64,000 nucleotides of DNA. It comes from Flammeovirga sp. EKP202 (GTDB lineage Bacteria; Bacteroidota; Bacteroidia; Cytophagales; Flammeovirgaceae). A program made the position numbers and the translations under genes. The notes under the pieces were generated by a model that did not search any database, was not told the origin of the DNA, and saw only the letters and a program-made list of their open reading frames with translations. Shown here one piece after another: positions 27,406 through 35,903 of the stretch. The stretch is taken from contig NZ_JACVVP010000023.1 of assembly GCF_014534745.1 (NCBI RefSeq), positions 49,021 through 113,020 on the forward strand, read 5' to 3'. Numbering within the stretch: the stretch's first letter is position 1; every line of letters starts with the position of its first letter.

Positions 27406-28170
27406 ATCTTCCCTCCACTTTATTCTATATGACAAACCTCCTTCTACAAACCATGATTCTGATGCAACACCTCCAAATAAATCCAACATAAAGTCGTTAT
27501 TGATAAAAAAAGAAAAACCTCCATCAACTCCTGGCTCAAAATCATTCAGATTACCATAAAGCTCGATGAATGCTCCCCACCTTTTCCCCAAAGAAGCAGA
27601 GAAATTAAAAGTAGCAGGAACCAAATAAGTAGAAATTCCTCTTCTTGGAAAAGTAACACCTACATTCATATTATAGGCCAACCAATTGTTGATTTGATTT
27701 CGGGTGGCTACATTCATCAACATACCTGGAGAAGATCTTTTATAATCATCATTCACTAACCTTGAAAGTACCCTTCCTTGAAAAGCCATACTTGGAATCC
27801 ATCCATCATTTTCTAATACGCTATATTTAAAACCTAATTCGGTCGCACTTATACCCTCAGCAACTACCGAAGTTTCGCCTTGTGTTCTTGCTTTATCTCT
27901 ACGATAAATCACCAAAGCTTCCAAATCAAACCTCTCACTCAAAGCAAGTCTTAAAAAAGTATTACTATTAATGTTACTTCGGTCAACATCTCCATCTTTT
28001 TCTTCCGTATAATTAAACCCTGTTTGTAACTGAAAAACATGTTTCCCTAAAGTAGATGCACTATAGGTTTGGCCCGGTCTATCCGAAGAAACTGTTTCAC
28101 TAAATTGAGCATAGGAAAGATTTGAGATTGAAACAAAGAAAGATACAAGAGTGAGTATTTTGTAATTCAT
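27403..28170 (-). CDS. Outer-membrane protein, phenol MetA-pathway/transporter-like family
   Basis: 255 residues. A signal peptide ends at about Tyr-Ala-Gln (22). Directly after comes Ser-Asp-Arg-Pro-Gly-Gln at about 29-34 and a Gly-Lys-x-x-x-Gln-Leu-Gln-Thr-Gly strand, the hallmark of the PF13557-type outer-membrane proteins annotated as phenol MetA-pathway or transporter. The rest alternates polar and hydrophobic residues in barrel strands. The C-terminus (Trp-Arg-Glu-Asp) lacks a terminal aromatic residue. No substrate can be assigned. Confidence 0.65.
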   Translation of the reverse strand: MNYKILTLVSFFVSISNLSYAQFSETVSSDRPGQTYSASTLGKHVFQLQTGFNYTEEKDGDVDRSNINSNTFLRLALSERFDLEALVIYRRDKARTQGETSVVAEGISATELGFKYSVLENDGWIPSMAFQGRVLSRLVNDDYKRSSPGMLMNVATRNQINNWLAYNMNVGVTFPRRGISTYLVPATFNFSASLGKRWGAFIELYGNLNDFEPGVDGGFSFFINNDFMLDLFGGVASESWFVEGGLSYRIKWRED

Positions 28171-28330
28171 AATATTTAAGATGATTGCTTTTTATAAATT
28201 AACTAAAACAAAATACTCTTCTGAGGCTCTCATCTTAAAATGAAATAAAAAGAAAAGATAGTTATATTCTTGGATGTTGAATTATTCATTACATCAAATC
28301 AATACTCAGTGGAACACTTTCTACAGTGAT

Positions 28331-28365
28331 AAAAAACAATAGGCTACCCTAAAACAGAGTAGCCT
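28331..28365 (-). terminator. Terminator of the susCD operon
   Basis: Minus-strand AGGCTAC ... GTAGCCT (28341-28347 and 28359-28365), followed by ATTGTTTTTT. It lies about 70 bp after the glycan-binding protein gene. Confidence 0.75.
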
Positions 28366-28434
28366 AAAGACTAAATTAACGTGGAAAAGCTATTGCTTAA
28401 CTCAACAACTGAAGTATTACCTCTTCAATTGTAT

Positions 28435-29649
28435 TTATTTGATTTTTACGATTCGAATATTATCGTATTTGATGTCTAACATCGGGATTTCTTCTCCCTC
28501 TGGATCATCTGCATTTTGAAGGGCAAAACGAATCGGTTGTCCATCAATATCTGCAACATTTCCAACAGGTGCTCCTGCACCTCCCGAATAACGGAATAAC
28601 TCAATTGGAATTACAATCGTTTCCCAACCTTCTGTTTGGAAAGGCTCACGATCGCCAGTAAACTCCCAATACCTTGTCATATCCTTGTTGATTTCCCATG
28701 GCTTCCATAAGAAATGAGGGCCATTATCACCAATAAACTGCATTTGAATTCTACCACTATTTAATGGAGCTCCAACATTTACTTCAAACTTAAGAGCATA
28801 GTCACTAGCGGCCCCATTCAAACCTTGACCGGCATAACCATTCATGGCGATTACCCAATTATTGTCCCACCATGAACCTGGAGTAATTGGTGAATCTTGA
28901 TAAGTATGTACATAAACACCATCTAAACCATCTTCTGTTTTAAAAGCTCCAGGACCCACTCCCCAAGAGAAGATATTAAGGTCATCGAAGTTACACACCA
29001 TACCAGTTTTGTCATTGAACATAAACCTTGGAGCTGTAGATGAAGTCCCTGAAGCCGTTACAACTTCTACTGCACCTGCTTCTGTAACACCATCAGGCAC
29101 TGTAAGTGTCAAAGAAGTAGCCTCATCATTTACATTAAGTCCTGTAGTTACTTCTATTCCACCTGGAAAAACTACCTTTTCAACAAAATAGAAATACTTT
29201 CCTGATAACTTAAATGAATCACCTGCTTTCGCAAATTCATTACTAATACTTTCAATAGAAGGAGCAGGAGGTAATACGATTAAATCTCTCTCAATCATCC
29301 CATTACTTGTCGTCACCACCAGTTTATTTGAAACTGAACTATTTGTGGCTACTGTAGGAACATCATCAGGAACTGTTACAATCACACTACCATCTGTAAT
29401 GTAAACTGGGCTTAAGGACAATTCCATATCGTTTAAGGTCACCATAACAGTTGAGCCTAAACCTTTACCTACAATGGCAATAACTTCACCTAATCCTACT
29501 TCTGCTAAATCTTGATCAGCCAAATCTGGGTCTGTATATCTTACCATTGAAATGGCTGGAGCATCCTCTGTTTCATTTGTACAAGAGGAGAATAATCCCT
29601 GCATTACCAATGCAACAATTATATATATTGGAAGAAATAATCTTCTCAT
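28435..29649 (-). CDS. Surface glycan-binding lipoprotein (SGBP-B-like, IPT/TIG domains)
   Basis: 404 residues. The signal ends Phe-Ser-Ser-Cys (Cys22), so it is a lipoprotein. Two IPT/TIG Ig-like domains follow (about 30-125 and 127-210), the second with a Gly-Lys-Tyr-Phe motif. The C-terminal ~190 residues are Trp-rich (Ser-Trp-Trp-Asp-Asn-Asn-Trp, Trp-Lys-Pro-Trp-Glu) and fit the glycan-binding domain of SGBP-B proteins. It should sit on the cell surface and deliver glycan to the SusC/SusD pair encoded upstream. It starts 18 bp after the susD stop and ends the operon. Confidence 0.85.
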   Translation of the reverse strand: MRRLFLPIYIIVALVMQGLFSSCTNETEDAPAISMVRYTDPDLADQDLAEVGLGEVIAIVGKGLGSTVMVTLNDMELSLSPVYITDGSVIVTVPDDVPTVATNSSVSNKLVVTTSNGMIERDLIVLPPAPSIESISNEFAKAGDSFKLSGKYFYFVEKVVFPGGIEVTTGLNVNDEATSLTLTVPDGVTEAGAVEVVTASGTSSTAPRFMFNDKTGMVCNFDDLNIFSWGVGPGAFKTEDGLDGVYVHTYQDSPITPGSWWDNNWVIAMNGYAGQGLNGAASDYALKFEVNVGAPLNSGRIQMQFIGDNGPHFLWKPWEINKDMTRYWEFTGDREPFQTEGWETIVIPIELFRYSGGAGAPVGNVADIDGQPIRFALQNADDPEGEEIPMLDIKYDNIRIVKIK

Positions 29650-29667
29650 AATGTTTTTAATTTTAGT

Positions 29668-31236
29668 TTACTCGAAATTATATTCTACTGCTGCCTCTTT
29701 TAATAAGGGGTTATTCACCACATCAGCTTCGGGATAAGGCATAATCAAATCTGACTCAATCACATTATAAGTTCTTGACTCTAGAACAGGATTGCCATCA
29801 GTCCAACTAAATGAACCTCTCTCTTGTGTTGAAAGGTAATCTACAACTGCTTGAGGATCAAAAAAGCTCCAACGTGATAGGTCGTACCAGAAGTGGCCCT
29901 CCATTGCAAATTCTACACGTCGTTCATTAAAAATATCCATCCAAGTGATTGCTGACTTTCCATCAAGTCCCGCTCTCTCTCTTACAGCGTTATAATATTG
30001 TAATGCATCAGCATCTGAAGTAAAAGCATTATTGCCCATTGCTGCTTCAGCATAGATTAAGTAAACCTCTGAAAGTCTTAGCATATAAGTGTTTAAACTT
30101 GTACGCATAAAAGCTACTTGACCATCGTTATCATCAGGAGAACCTACTACATATTTTTTTACAGAAGAAGCCGCTGGATAAGTCTCTAATTCATAAAGGT
30201 ATCCGCCTTCACTTTTCATTAATTCAGGATAGAAATCACCTTTATACATAAAAGTTGCTTTTCTTCTTTCATCACCTACTTCATACAATTCTTTGATACT
30301 AGGAGCAGCTCCACCGCCACTTCCCCAGCCATCACCAACACCTGTTAGTTTTCCCTCAGGGGCAAGGTAAGCTTGATGTGTATTTTGAGTACCCCATCCT
30401 CCATTAAAAATCCATTGGAAGGCAAATAAACTTTCAGGACTGTTATTGTTTTCAATCTTATACAAATCTGCATAGTTGTCCATTAATTCCAATCCACTCA
30501 ACCTGATCACATCTCCTGCATGTAACTTGGCCATATTTAAATCATCTTGACTACGGCTCCCTGTTTGTCCAACACCTGATCTATACAAATAAGCTTTGGC
30601 TAACATTCCTTTTGCCGACCATTTTGTCACTCTACCTGGTTCGTCTGTTTCAGGAAGGTGATCAGCAGCGAATGTTAAATCATTGATAACGAATTGGAAT
30701 ACGTTACTTGTTGTATTTTTTGGGATAATCGGATTACTGATTAACGGTACATTATCCTCAATGATAGGCACTTCTCTCCACAACAACGCTAATTGTAAAT
30801 AGGCAACCCCTCTCATAAAACGTGCTTCCGCAATGGCTTGATTTTTAGCTTCCATAGGAATGCTCTCATCCGCTTTTTCATTTACATTACGAATCACACT
30901 ATTGGCTTGTCCTACAACCGTAAAAAGTGACCTCCAAGCTTCTGCCAAAACGTAGTTTGTACCTGTAACTGCAAATCTCCAGAATGCATCATATCCTGCA
31001 TCATTGGTAGCAAAATTACCACCTCCACCATCACCGATCGCAAAGTTTGCTTTGTCATTGTAATCAAACCATACCACATTATACAAACCTGCCGTGGCCA
31101 TTTTCAATTCTTTCTCTGATTTGTAGAATGAATCTTCAGTGATTGCGTCTTCAGGTGGACGGTTTAGAAAAGCTTCACTACATGCCACTAAAGTTGTTGC
31201 TGTAATGAATAACACTATATATTTTTTAAAATTCAT
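29668..31236 (-). CDS. susD: SusD/RagB-family glycan-binding lipoprotein
   Basis: 522 residues. Signal ends Leu-Val-Ala-Cys (Cys19). The SusD fold is shown by the N-terminal Phe-Leu-Asn-Arg-Pro-Pro segment, a helical TPR-rich core, Arg-Phe-Met-Arg-Gly-Val-Ala-Tyr near 142, Leu-Arg-Leu-Ser-Glu-Val-Tyr-Leu-Ile-Tyr-Ala-Glu-Ala near 392, and a C-terminal Tyr-Pro-x-x-Glu. It forms the lid over the SusC barrel at the cell surface and binds the incoming oligosaccharide. It starts 12 bp after the susC stop. The glycan cannot be predicted since no enzyme gene is linked. Confidence 0.93.
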   Translation of the reverse strand: MNFKKYIVLFITATTLVACSEAFLNRPPEDAITEDSFYKSEKELKMATAGLYNVVWFDYNDKANFAIGDGGGGNFATNDAGYDAFWRFAVTGTNYVLAEAWRSLFTVVGQANSVIRNVNEKADESIPMEAKNQAIAEARFMRGVAYLQLALLWREVPIIEDNVPLISNPIIPKNTTSNVFQFVINDLTFAADHLPETDEPGRVTKWSAKGMLAKAYLYRSGVGQTGSRSQDDLNMAKLHAGDVIRLSGLELMDNYADLYKIENNNSPESLFAFQWIFNGGWGTQNTHQAYLAPEGKLTGVGDGWGSGGGAAPSIKELYEVGDERRKATFMYKGDFYPELMKSEGGYLYELETYPAASSVKKYVVGSPDDNDGQVAFMRTSLNTYMLRLSEVYLIYAEAAMGNNAFTSDADALQYYNAVRERAGLDGKSAITWMDIFNERRVEFAMEGHFWYDLSRWSFFDPQAVVDYLSTQERGSFSWTDGNPVLESRTYNVIESDLIMPYPEADVVNNPLLKEAAVEYNFE

Positions 31237-31248
31237 TTTCTCGATGGT

Positions 31249-34200
31249 TTAGAAGTGTACGTTTAGTCCCAATGTATAGATTCTTGGTGATGGGTATTTA
31301 CCATTATCTACATTCTTTAAAATCAAGCTTTGGTTGTAATTTCCTACATCAGGATCGAAACCTGAGTAATTCGTGAATGTATAGAGGTTTTGGAAGTTCA
31401 TATACACTCTCAACTTCGTTAAATGTATCTTATTTAAGATGTGTGATGGTAAGCTATAGCCTACTGATAGGTTTTGAATACGTAAATAAGATCCATCTTC
31501 AATATATCGGTCACTGATTCTGTTGTTCGCATTCGGGTCACCCGATGTTGCTCTTGGTAATGAAGCTCCTGGATTAACTAGCGTAACACCTTCAATTGAA
31601 TTATCATTGCTTGATAAAATAGCTCTATCCTTCACAGTAGCTGATTGGTTAAATGCTCCTGTTAATTCCTCTGTAGTACGTTTTGTATAATTAAAAATAT
31701 CACCTCCTACACTTCCTGTCAACATCAAGTTAAGGTCAAAATTTTTCCATTCTACAGTATTATTGATACCAAATGTAAAATCAGGATTTGGATCACCAAT
31801 AAGTGTAATATCCTCTTCGTTAATCACGCCATCATTATTGATATCTTTAAACTTCAAGTCACCAACCCATGTACCGCTCAATCTGTCAATCTTATCTGAT
31901 TGTTGTGCGTGGTTCTGAACATCTGCCGCATCTTGGAAAACACCCTCTACTTGATAACCATAGAATAAACCAATAGGTTGACCTTCACTAGATCTTGTGA
32001 TACGGTCTCTACCATATTGCACTGCACCATTAATTGTTGCACCACTTGTAGATATAATTTCATTTCTATTCGCTGTAAATGTGATTCCTGTAGACCATTT
32101 TACGGCACCAGTAGTGTTAATTGTATTCAATGTCACTTCCACACCTCTGTTTGTCATTTCACCAATGTTTGTCGTCGGTGCTTTTATCGAACCGGTACCT
32201 TGAGAACCCATATACATCGGTAAAGGAAGGTCCATTAAAAGATCTGTTACATTTTTTTGATAGACTTCAGTAATTAGTTCTAATCTATTCTCAAACATTG
32301 CTAAATCAATACCTAAGTTGACTGATTTTGACGTTTCCCATTTCAATAGAGGGTTCGCATAATTGGCAGGTAAAAGACCTATCCCCCACTTTGTTGCGTA
32401 GTTCGTTAAAGCAGTACCATAACCGTAACCTCCTATGTCTTGATTACCTACTTCACCATAACCGACTCTAAATTTCAGATCACTGATTTTGTCAACATTT
32501 TGCATAAAGCTTTCGTTTTTCACTTTCCATGCAAAAGCAAAAGACGGGAAGAAACCCCACTTATTTTCTGGGCCAAAATTAGACGATCCATCATAACGGA
32601 AAGTAGCTGTAATCATGTATCTATCTAAGAAATCAATATGTCCACGACCAAAATAAGAGGCTAATGCATGACTTCCTTTGTAACCTGCATTTTGTGCTGT
32701 TTCTGCATCACCAGCATTAATTTCTGTAATATCGTTTGTCACGAAATCAGTTCTGAAGGCCATTAATCCTTGCCATGATGCCTCTTGTGCTTCTTGGCCC
32801 AACATAGCACTTACTTTCACCTTATCGAAAGACTTGTTATAAGTCAAGAAATTAGTCAATACCCAGAACTTATTTTGATCAACTTGTCTTCTACTTTTGT
32901 TGACGTTATTGACTACAGCCCCAATTTCATAAGTAGGGTCAAAACCATAGTTGTTGGTAATACCAAAGTCATAACCTAATTTTGTTGTAAACTTAAGGTT
33001 CTTGTGTAGATCAATTTCAGCGTTGAGGTTACCAAAGAACTTCATTCTTTCTAAACTCATATCTCTTAGTTCTGCTTGAGCTACAGGATTAAGAAAATTA
33101 ATACCATCTTCTGGTCTTGGTCCTCCCCAAGTACCATCCAAATTTTTCACTGGAATATCAGGACGCTGTCTTAATGATAAAGAGATTACACCATCAATAT
33201 CATCATTTAAAGTGATATTTTCAGTGGTATTACCAAAGTTGACAGAAGCTCCTATCTTAAACCAATTCGTTGCCTTATGGTTAACATTCAATCTACCTGT
33301 TAACTTATTGAAACCTGATCCAACCATAATACCTTCTTGGTCCATATAACCTAATGAAGTAGCGAAGTTTGTCTTATCATTACCTCCTGTTAGACTTAGG
33401 TTGTGGCTTTGCATTGGGGCAACTCTAAAAATTTCATTTTGCCAGTTTGTCCCCTCTCCTAATAAAGAAATGTCTGATAAGTAAGGATCACTGCTTCTAT
33501 TATAATCTCTATCGATTTCCTGCATGTAAGTTGCAAACTCTCTCAAGTTCAAAACATCCAATTTCTTCGGAACTTCCTGAAGTGCATAGAAGGTATCATA
33601 AGCAATATTCGTTTTACCTGACTTCCCAGATTTTGTCGTAACGAGTATTACACCATTAGCTGCTCTCGAACCATAAATTGCCGTTGCTGAAGCATCTTTT
33701 AGTACTTCAATTGACTCAATATCATTATTATTGATTGTTGATAATGGGCTCACTGCTGTTTGTCCATCACCTCCACCTGCCCAGCCAAATCCTGAACTTG
33801 TGCCTTGTGCATTACCTGAAAAAGGAACACCATCAATTACATAAAGAGGTTCTGAAGAGCCAAATGAACTTGCTCCACGGATATTTACTGATACTCCACC
33901 CCCTGGCTGTCCAGAGTTTTGAGTAACAACTACACCTGCTGCCCTACCGATCAACGCCTGATCCATTGACGTGGAAACTGTATTCTGAAGTGCTTCTCCT
34001 TTTACAGAAACTAAAGAACCTGTTAAGTCAGACTTTTTCATTTGGCCATAACCAACCACCACTACTTCTTCTAGTTGCTCTAAATCTGCCTCAAGGCTTG
34101 CATTAATCACATCAGTACTGCCTACAACTTTTACCAGGTCTTTATAACCTACATAAGTAAACACTATTTCTGTAATTGGTGTACTTGACGCCAACTTATA

Positions 34201-34398
34201 ATGACCATCAAAATCTGTTACGGTACCGATTGAAGTACCTTTGACTACTACGTTCACTCCAGGAATCGGTGATTGATCATCAGCATCAAGGACTTGTCCT
34301 GTGATCACCCTTTCTTGTGCGTATAATTGAAGAGAACACAACAAGGATATAAGAAACATCAAAACTCTTATGTTTCTTTTTGAGTTGTAATACTGCAT
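31249..34398 (-). CDS. susC: SusC/RagA-family TonB-dependent outer-membrane receptor
   Basis: 1049 residues. Signal peptide to about Tyr-Ala-Gln (28), a carboxypeptidase-regulatory-like domain (about 32-110) with Pro-Gly-Val-Asn-Val-x-Val-Lys-Gly, a TonB-box-like Glu-Glu-Val-Val-Val-Val-Gly-Tyr-Gly at about 112-120, plug domain (about 125-245) with Tyr-Val-Ile-Asp-Gly-Val-Pro and Ile-Glu-Val-Leu-Lys-Asp-Ala-Ser-Ala-x-Ala-Ile-Tyr-Gly, and a 22-strand barrel to the final Phe. It imports oligosaccharides using TonB energy. First gene of susC-susD-sgbp; the 590-bp upstream region has no adjacent regulator gene. Confidence 0.95.
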   Translation of the reverse strand: MQYYNSKRNIRVLMFLISLLCSLQLYAQERVITGQVLDADDQSPIPGVNVVVKGTSIGTVTDFDGHYKLASSTPITEIVFTYVGYKDLVKVVGSTDVINASLEADLEQLEEVVVVGYGQMKKSDLTGSLVSVKGEALQNTVSTSMDQALIGRAAGVVVTQNSGQPGGGVSVNIRGASSFGSSEPLYVIDGVPFSGNAQGTSSGFGWAGGGDGQTAVSPLSTINNNDIESIEVLKDASATAIYGSRAANGVILVTTKSGKSGKTNIAYDTFYALQEVPKKLDVLNLREFATYMQEIDRDYNRSSDPYLSDISLLGEGTNWQNEIFRVAPMQSHNLSLTGGNDKTNFATSLGYMDQEGIMVGSGFNKLTGRLNVNHKATNWFKIGASVNFGNTTENITLNDDIDGVISLSLRQRPDIPVKNLDGTWGGPRPEDGINFLNPVAQAELRDMSLERMKFFGNLNAEIDLHKNLKFTTKLGYDFGITNNYGFDPTYEIGAVVNNVNKSRRQVDQNKFWVLTNFLTYNKSFDKVKVSAMLGQEAQEASWQGLMAFRTDFVTNDITEINAGDAETAQNAGYKGSHALASYFGRGHIDFLDRYMITATFRYDGSSNFGPENKWGFFPSFAFAWKVKNESFMQNVDKISDLKFRVGYGEVGNQDIGGYGYGTALTNYATKWGIGLLPANYANPLLKWETSKSVNLGIDLAMFENRLELITEVYQKNVTDLLMDLPLPMYMGSQGTGSIKAPTTNIGEMTNRGVEVTLNTINTTGAVKWSTGITFTANRNEIISTSGATINGAVQYGRDRITRSSEGQPIGLFYGYQVEGVFQDAADVQNHAQQSDKIDRLSGTWVGDLKFKDINNDGVINEEDITLIGDPNPDFTFGINNTVEWKNFDLNLMLTGSVGGDIFNYTKRTTEELTGAFNQSATVKDRAILSSNDNSIEGVTLVNPGASLPRATSGDPNANNRISDRYIEDGSYLRIQNLSVGYSLPSHILNKIHLTKLRVYMNFQNLYTFTNYSGFDPDVGNYNQSLILKNVDNGKYPSPRIYTLGLNVHF

Positions 34399-34985
34399 GT
34401 TTGTTTTTTTGATAAGCGATAGTATTTCATTTCAAAGGACATTGGATAAATAGAAGAGAGTACTAAACTCCATTTACATTAACTGTCCTACCTTTCGTAG
34501 AGAGACTAAAAAAGGATTTAAGCTCAATTGTCGTCTTATAGTATTACTTTACTAGTATAATCTTATTCTTCATTTTCATATTTGTAATAATTAAAAGAAA
34601 GAAAGTGTTGTAGTTATAAAAATGACAGATTATATAGTTGTTATTACTATTTCTTTAATTGCTTTATGTTAAAGAGTAAGGTCTTGCTATTTCATACTTA
34701 TATAATTTTAATGTGTAAGAGTTAAATAGAACAGCTGTTAAAATTTCATATAGCAATGTTAAGAAATACTATCCCTCGACATCAAAAAAAATCAAATTCA
34801 ATTTTACGATATTTATACTACATTATTACTACCAAAACACCTTAAAATATTTATAATCAACAACTTAAACCCTTCAAAATAAATACTACATTTAATACCA
34901 AAACAAACTTAAAAATACGTTAATTTTTAAAATAGATGTATTTACAACACTTATGTAAAGAATCATTATTCAGAGTCTAAAACAT
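34399..34985. other. AT-rich region upstream of susC
   Basis: Nearly 590 bp without a gene. It must hold the susC promoter, but I find no clean TAnnTTTG on the minus strand. Imperfect direct repeats begin ATACTACATT at 34815 and 34883 (68 bp apart), each continuing into ACCAAAACA and CTTAAAA; they may be binding sites. Confidence 0.4.
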
Positions 34986-35018
34986 AAAAAAAGGAGAATA
35001 TCACTTAAATAAATCTCC
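34986..35018 (-). terminator. Second (distal) terminator-like hairpin downstream of ndk
   Basis: Minus-strand GGAGA ... TCTCC (35014-35018 and 34993-34997) followed by seven T (34986-34992). Confidence 0.5.
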
Positions 35019-35026
35019 CATCACAT

Positions 35027-35062
35027 AAAAAAAGGCAGCAATATATAAGTTATATTACTACC
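35027..35062 (-). terminator. Terminator downstream of ndk
   Basis: Minus strand: 12-bp stem between 35051-35062 and 35034-35045 (two G-T pairs), 5-base loop, then seven T (35027-35033). It is about 165 bp beyond the ndk stop. Confidence 0.75.
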
Positions 35063-35126
35063 CTCTCTTATGTCTTAAGTGGCTGATCATAATTAAATAT
35101 AGTTTATAAATGTAGAATGAATTGAC

Positions 35127-35161
35127 CTCAGGTAAGACAAAAAATTTTAACGAAACCTGAG
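35127..35161 (-). repeat. Inverted repeat in the ndk 3' region
   Basis: CTCAGGT (35127-35133) and ACCTGAG (35155-35161), perfect 7-bp arms, between ndk and its terminators. Possible small RNA or structured 3' UTR. Confidence 0.4.
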
Positions 35162-35226
35162 TTTAATTCAAATGCATTGAAGCTATAGATAATTTTGAAC
35201 AGGTATACTTATAATAATTAAAGTTC

Positions 35227-35706
35227 TTATTTACCCCAACCGAAGAAACAGTGACCATCTTTATTATATCTCTCACTGAAAGAGAAGAAGAATGATGCTT
35301 CCTCAGCAGCATTATCATCTGAATCAGATCCATGGACAACATTTCTGTCAGTAGATTTTGCAAATCTTTTACGAATTGTACCTTCTTCCGCTTTTGATGG
35401 GTCAGTTGCACCGATTAATTTACGATAATCTGCTACTGCATTCTCTTTTTCAAGCACTGCTGCAATCACTGGCCCTGATGTCATGTATTTTACTACATCT
35501 GGATAAAAAGGTTGATCGGATAAATGACGGTAAAACATTTCTGCTTGTTTTGTTCTTAGCCTCACCATTTTCATGGCTTGAATTCTGAAGCCTGCTTCAT
35601 GAATCATTGTAAGGATTTCTCCAATGTAGTCTTGGTTTTCTTCACCGGGTTTGATCATAGTAAATGTGAAGGTACCTTTTTGTGGAGCATAGTTGTCTTG
35701 AAACAT
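35227..35706 (-). CDS. ndk: Nucleoside-diphosphate kinase
   Basis: 159 residues, slightly longer than the usual ~140 because of an N-terminal extension and a C-terminal Trp-Gly-Lys tail. The family core is clear: Thr-Phe-Thr-Met-Ile-Lys-Pro at 14-20, Gly-Pro-Val-Ile-Ala near 78-82, Gly-Ala-Thr-Asp-Pro near 99-103, Gly-Thr-Ile-Arg-x-x-Phe-Ala near 109-116, and the phosphorylated His125 in Asn-Val-Val-His-Gly-Ser-Asp. It balances NTP and dNTP pools in the cytosol. Monocistronic with tandem terminators about 165 bp downstream. Confidence 0.95.
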   Translation of the reverse strand: MFQDNYAPQKGTFTFTMIKPGEENQDYIGEILTMIHEAGFRIQAMKMVRLRTKQAEMFYRHLSDQPFYPDVVKYMTSGPVIAAVLEKENAVADYRKLIGATDPSKAEEGTIRKRFAKSTDRNVVHGSDSDDNAAEEASFFFSFSERYNKDGHCFFGWGK

Positions 35707-35822
35707 ATGTTTTTCGTTTAGTGTATTATTATTTTGGCCTACAATTAAATGTTACTCTATTTATAGATAGCCTATCATTTAATTGTTCTAAACAAACTTA
35801 TATTAAAGTTCTTTCCTACACA

Positions 35823-35866
35823 AGAAAAAAAAGCTAGAAACAAGGTCTTATCCTTATTTCTAGCTT
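35823..35866 (-). terminator. Terminator of the ABC exporter gene
   Basis: Arms 35831-35845 and 35852-35866 form a 15-bp stem with one G-T pair and a 6-base loop; the minus-strand tail is eight T. Confidence 0.85.
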
Positions 35867-35903
35867 CCTATATTTTGATTTACAATACCTCCTAGGAGAT
35901 TTA

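Noticed and set aside
31978..32223. Plus-strand frames inside susC and similar frames inside other large genes
   Set aside because: They are antisense shadows with unnatural composition and no start context.
28435..34398. Full polysaccharide utilisation locus
   Set aside because: Only binding and transport genes are present; no glycoside hydrolase, lyase or sensor within the neighbourhood.
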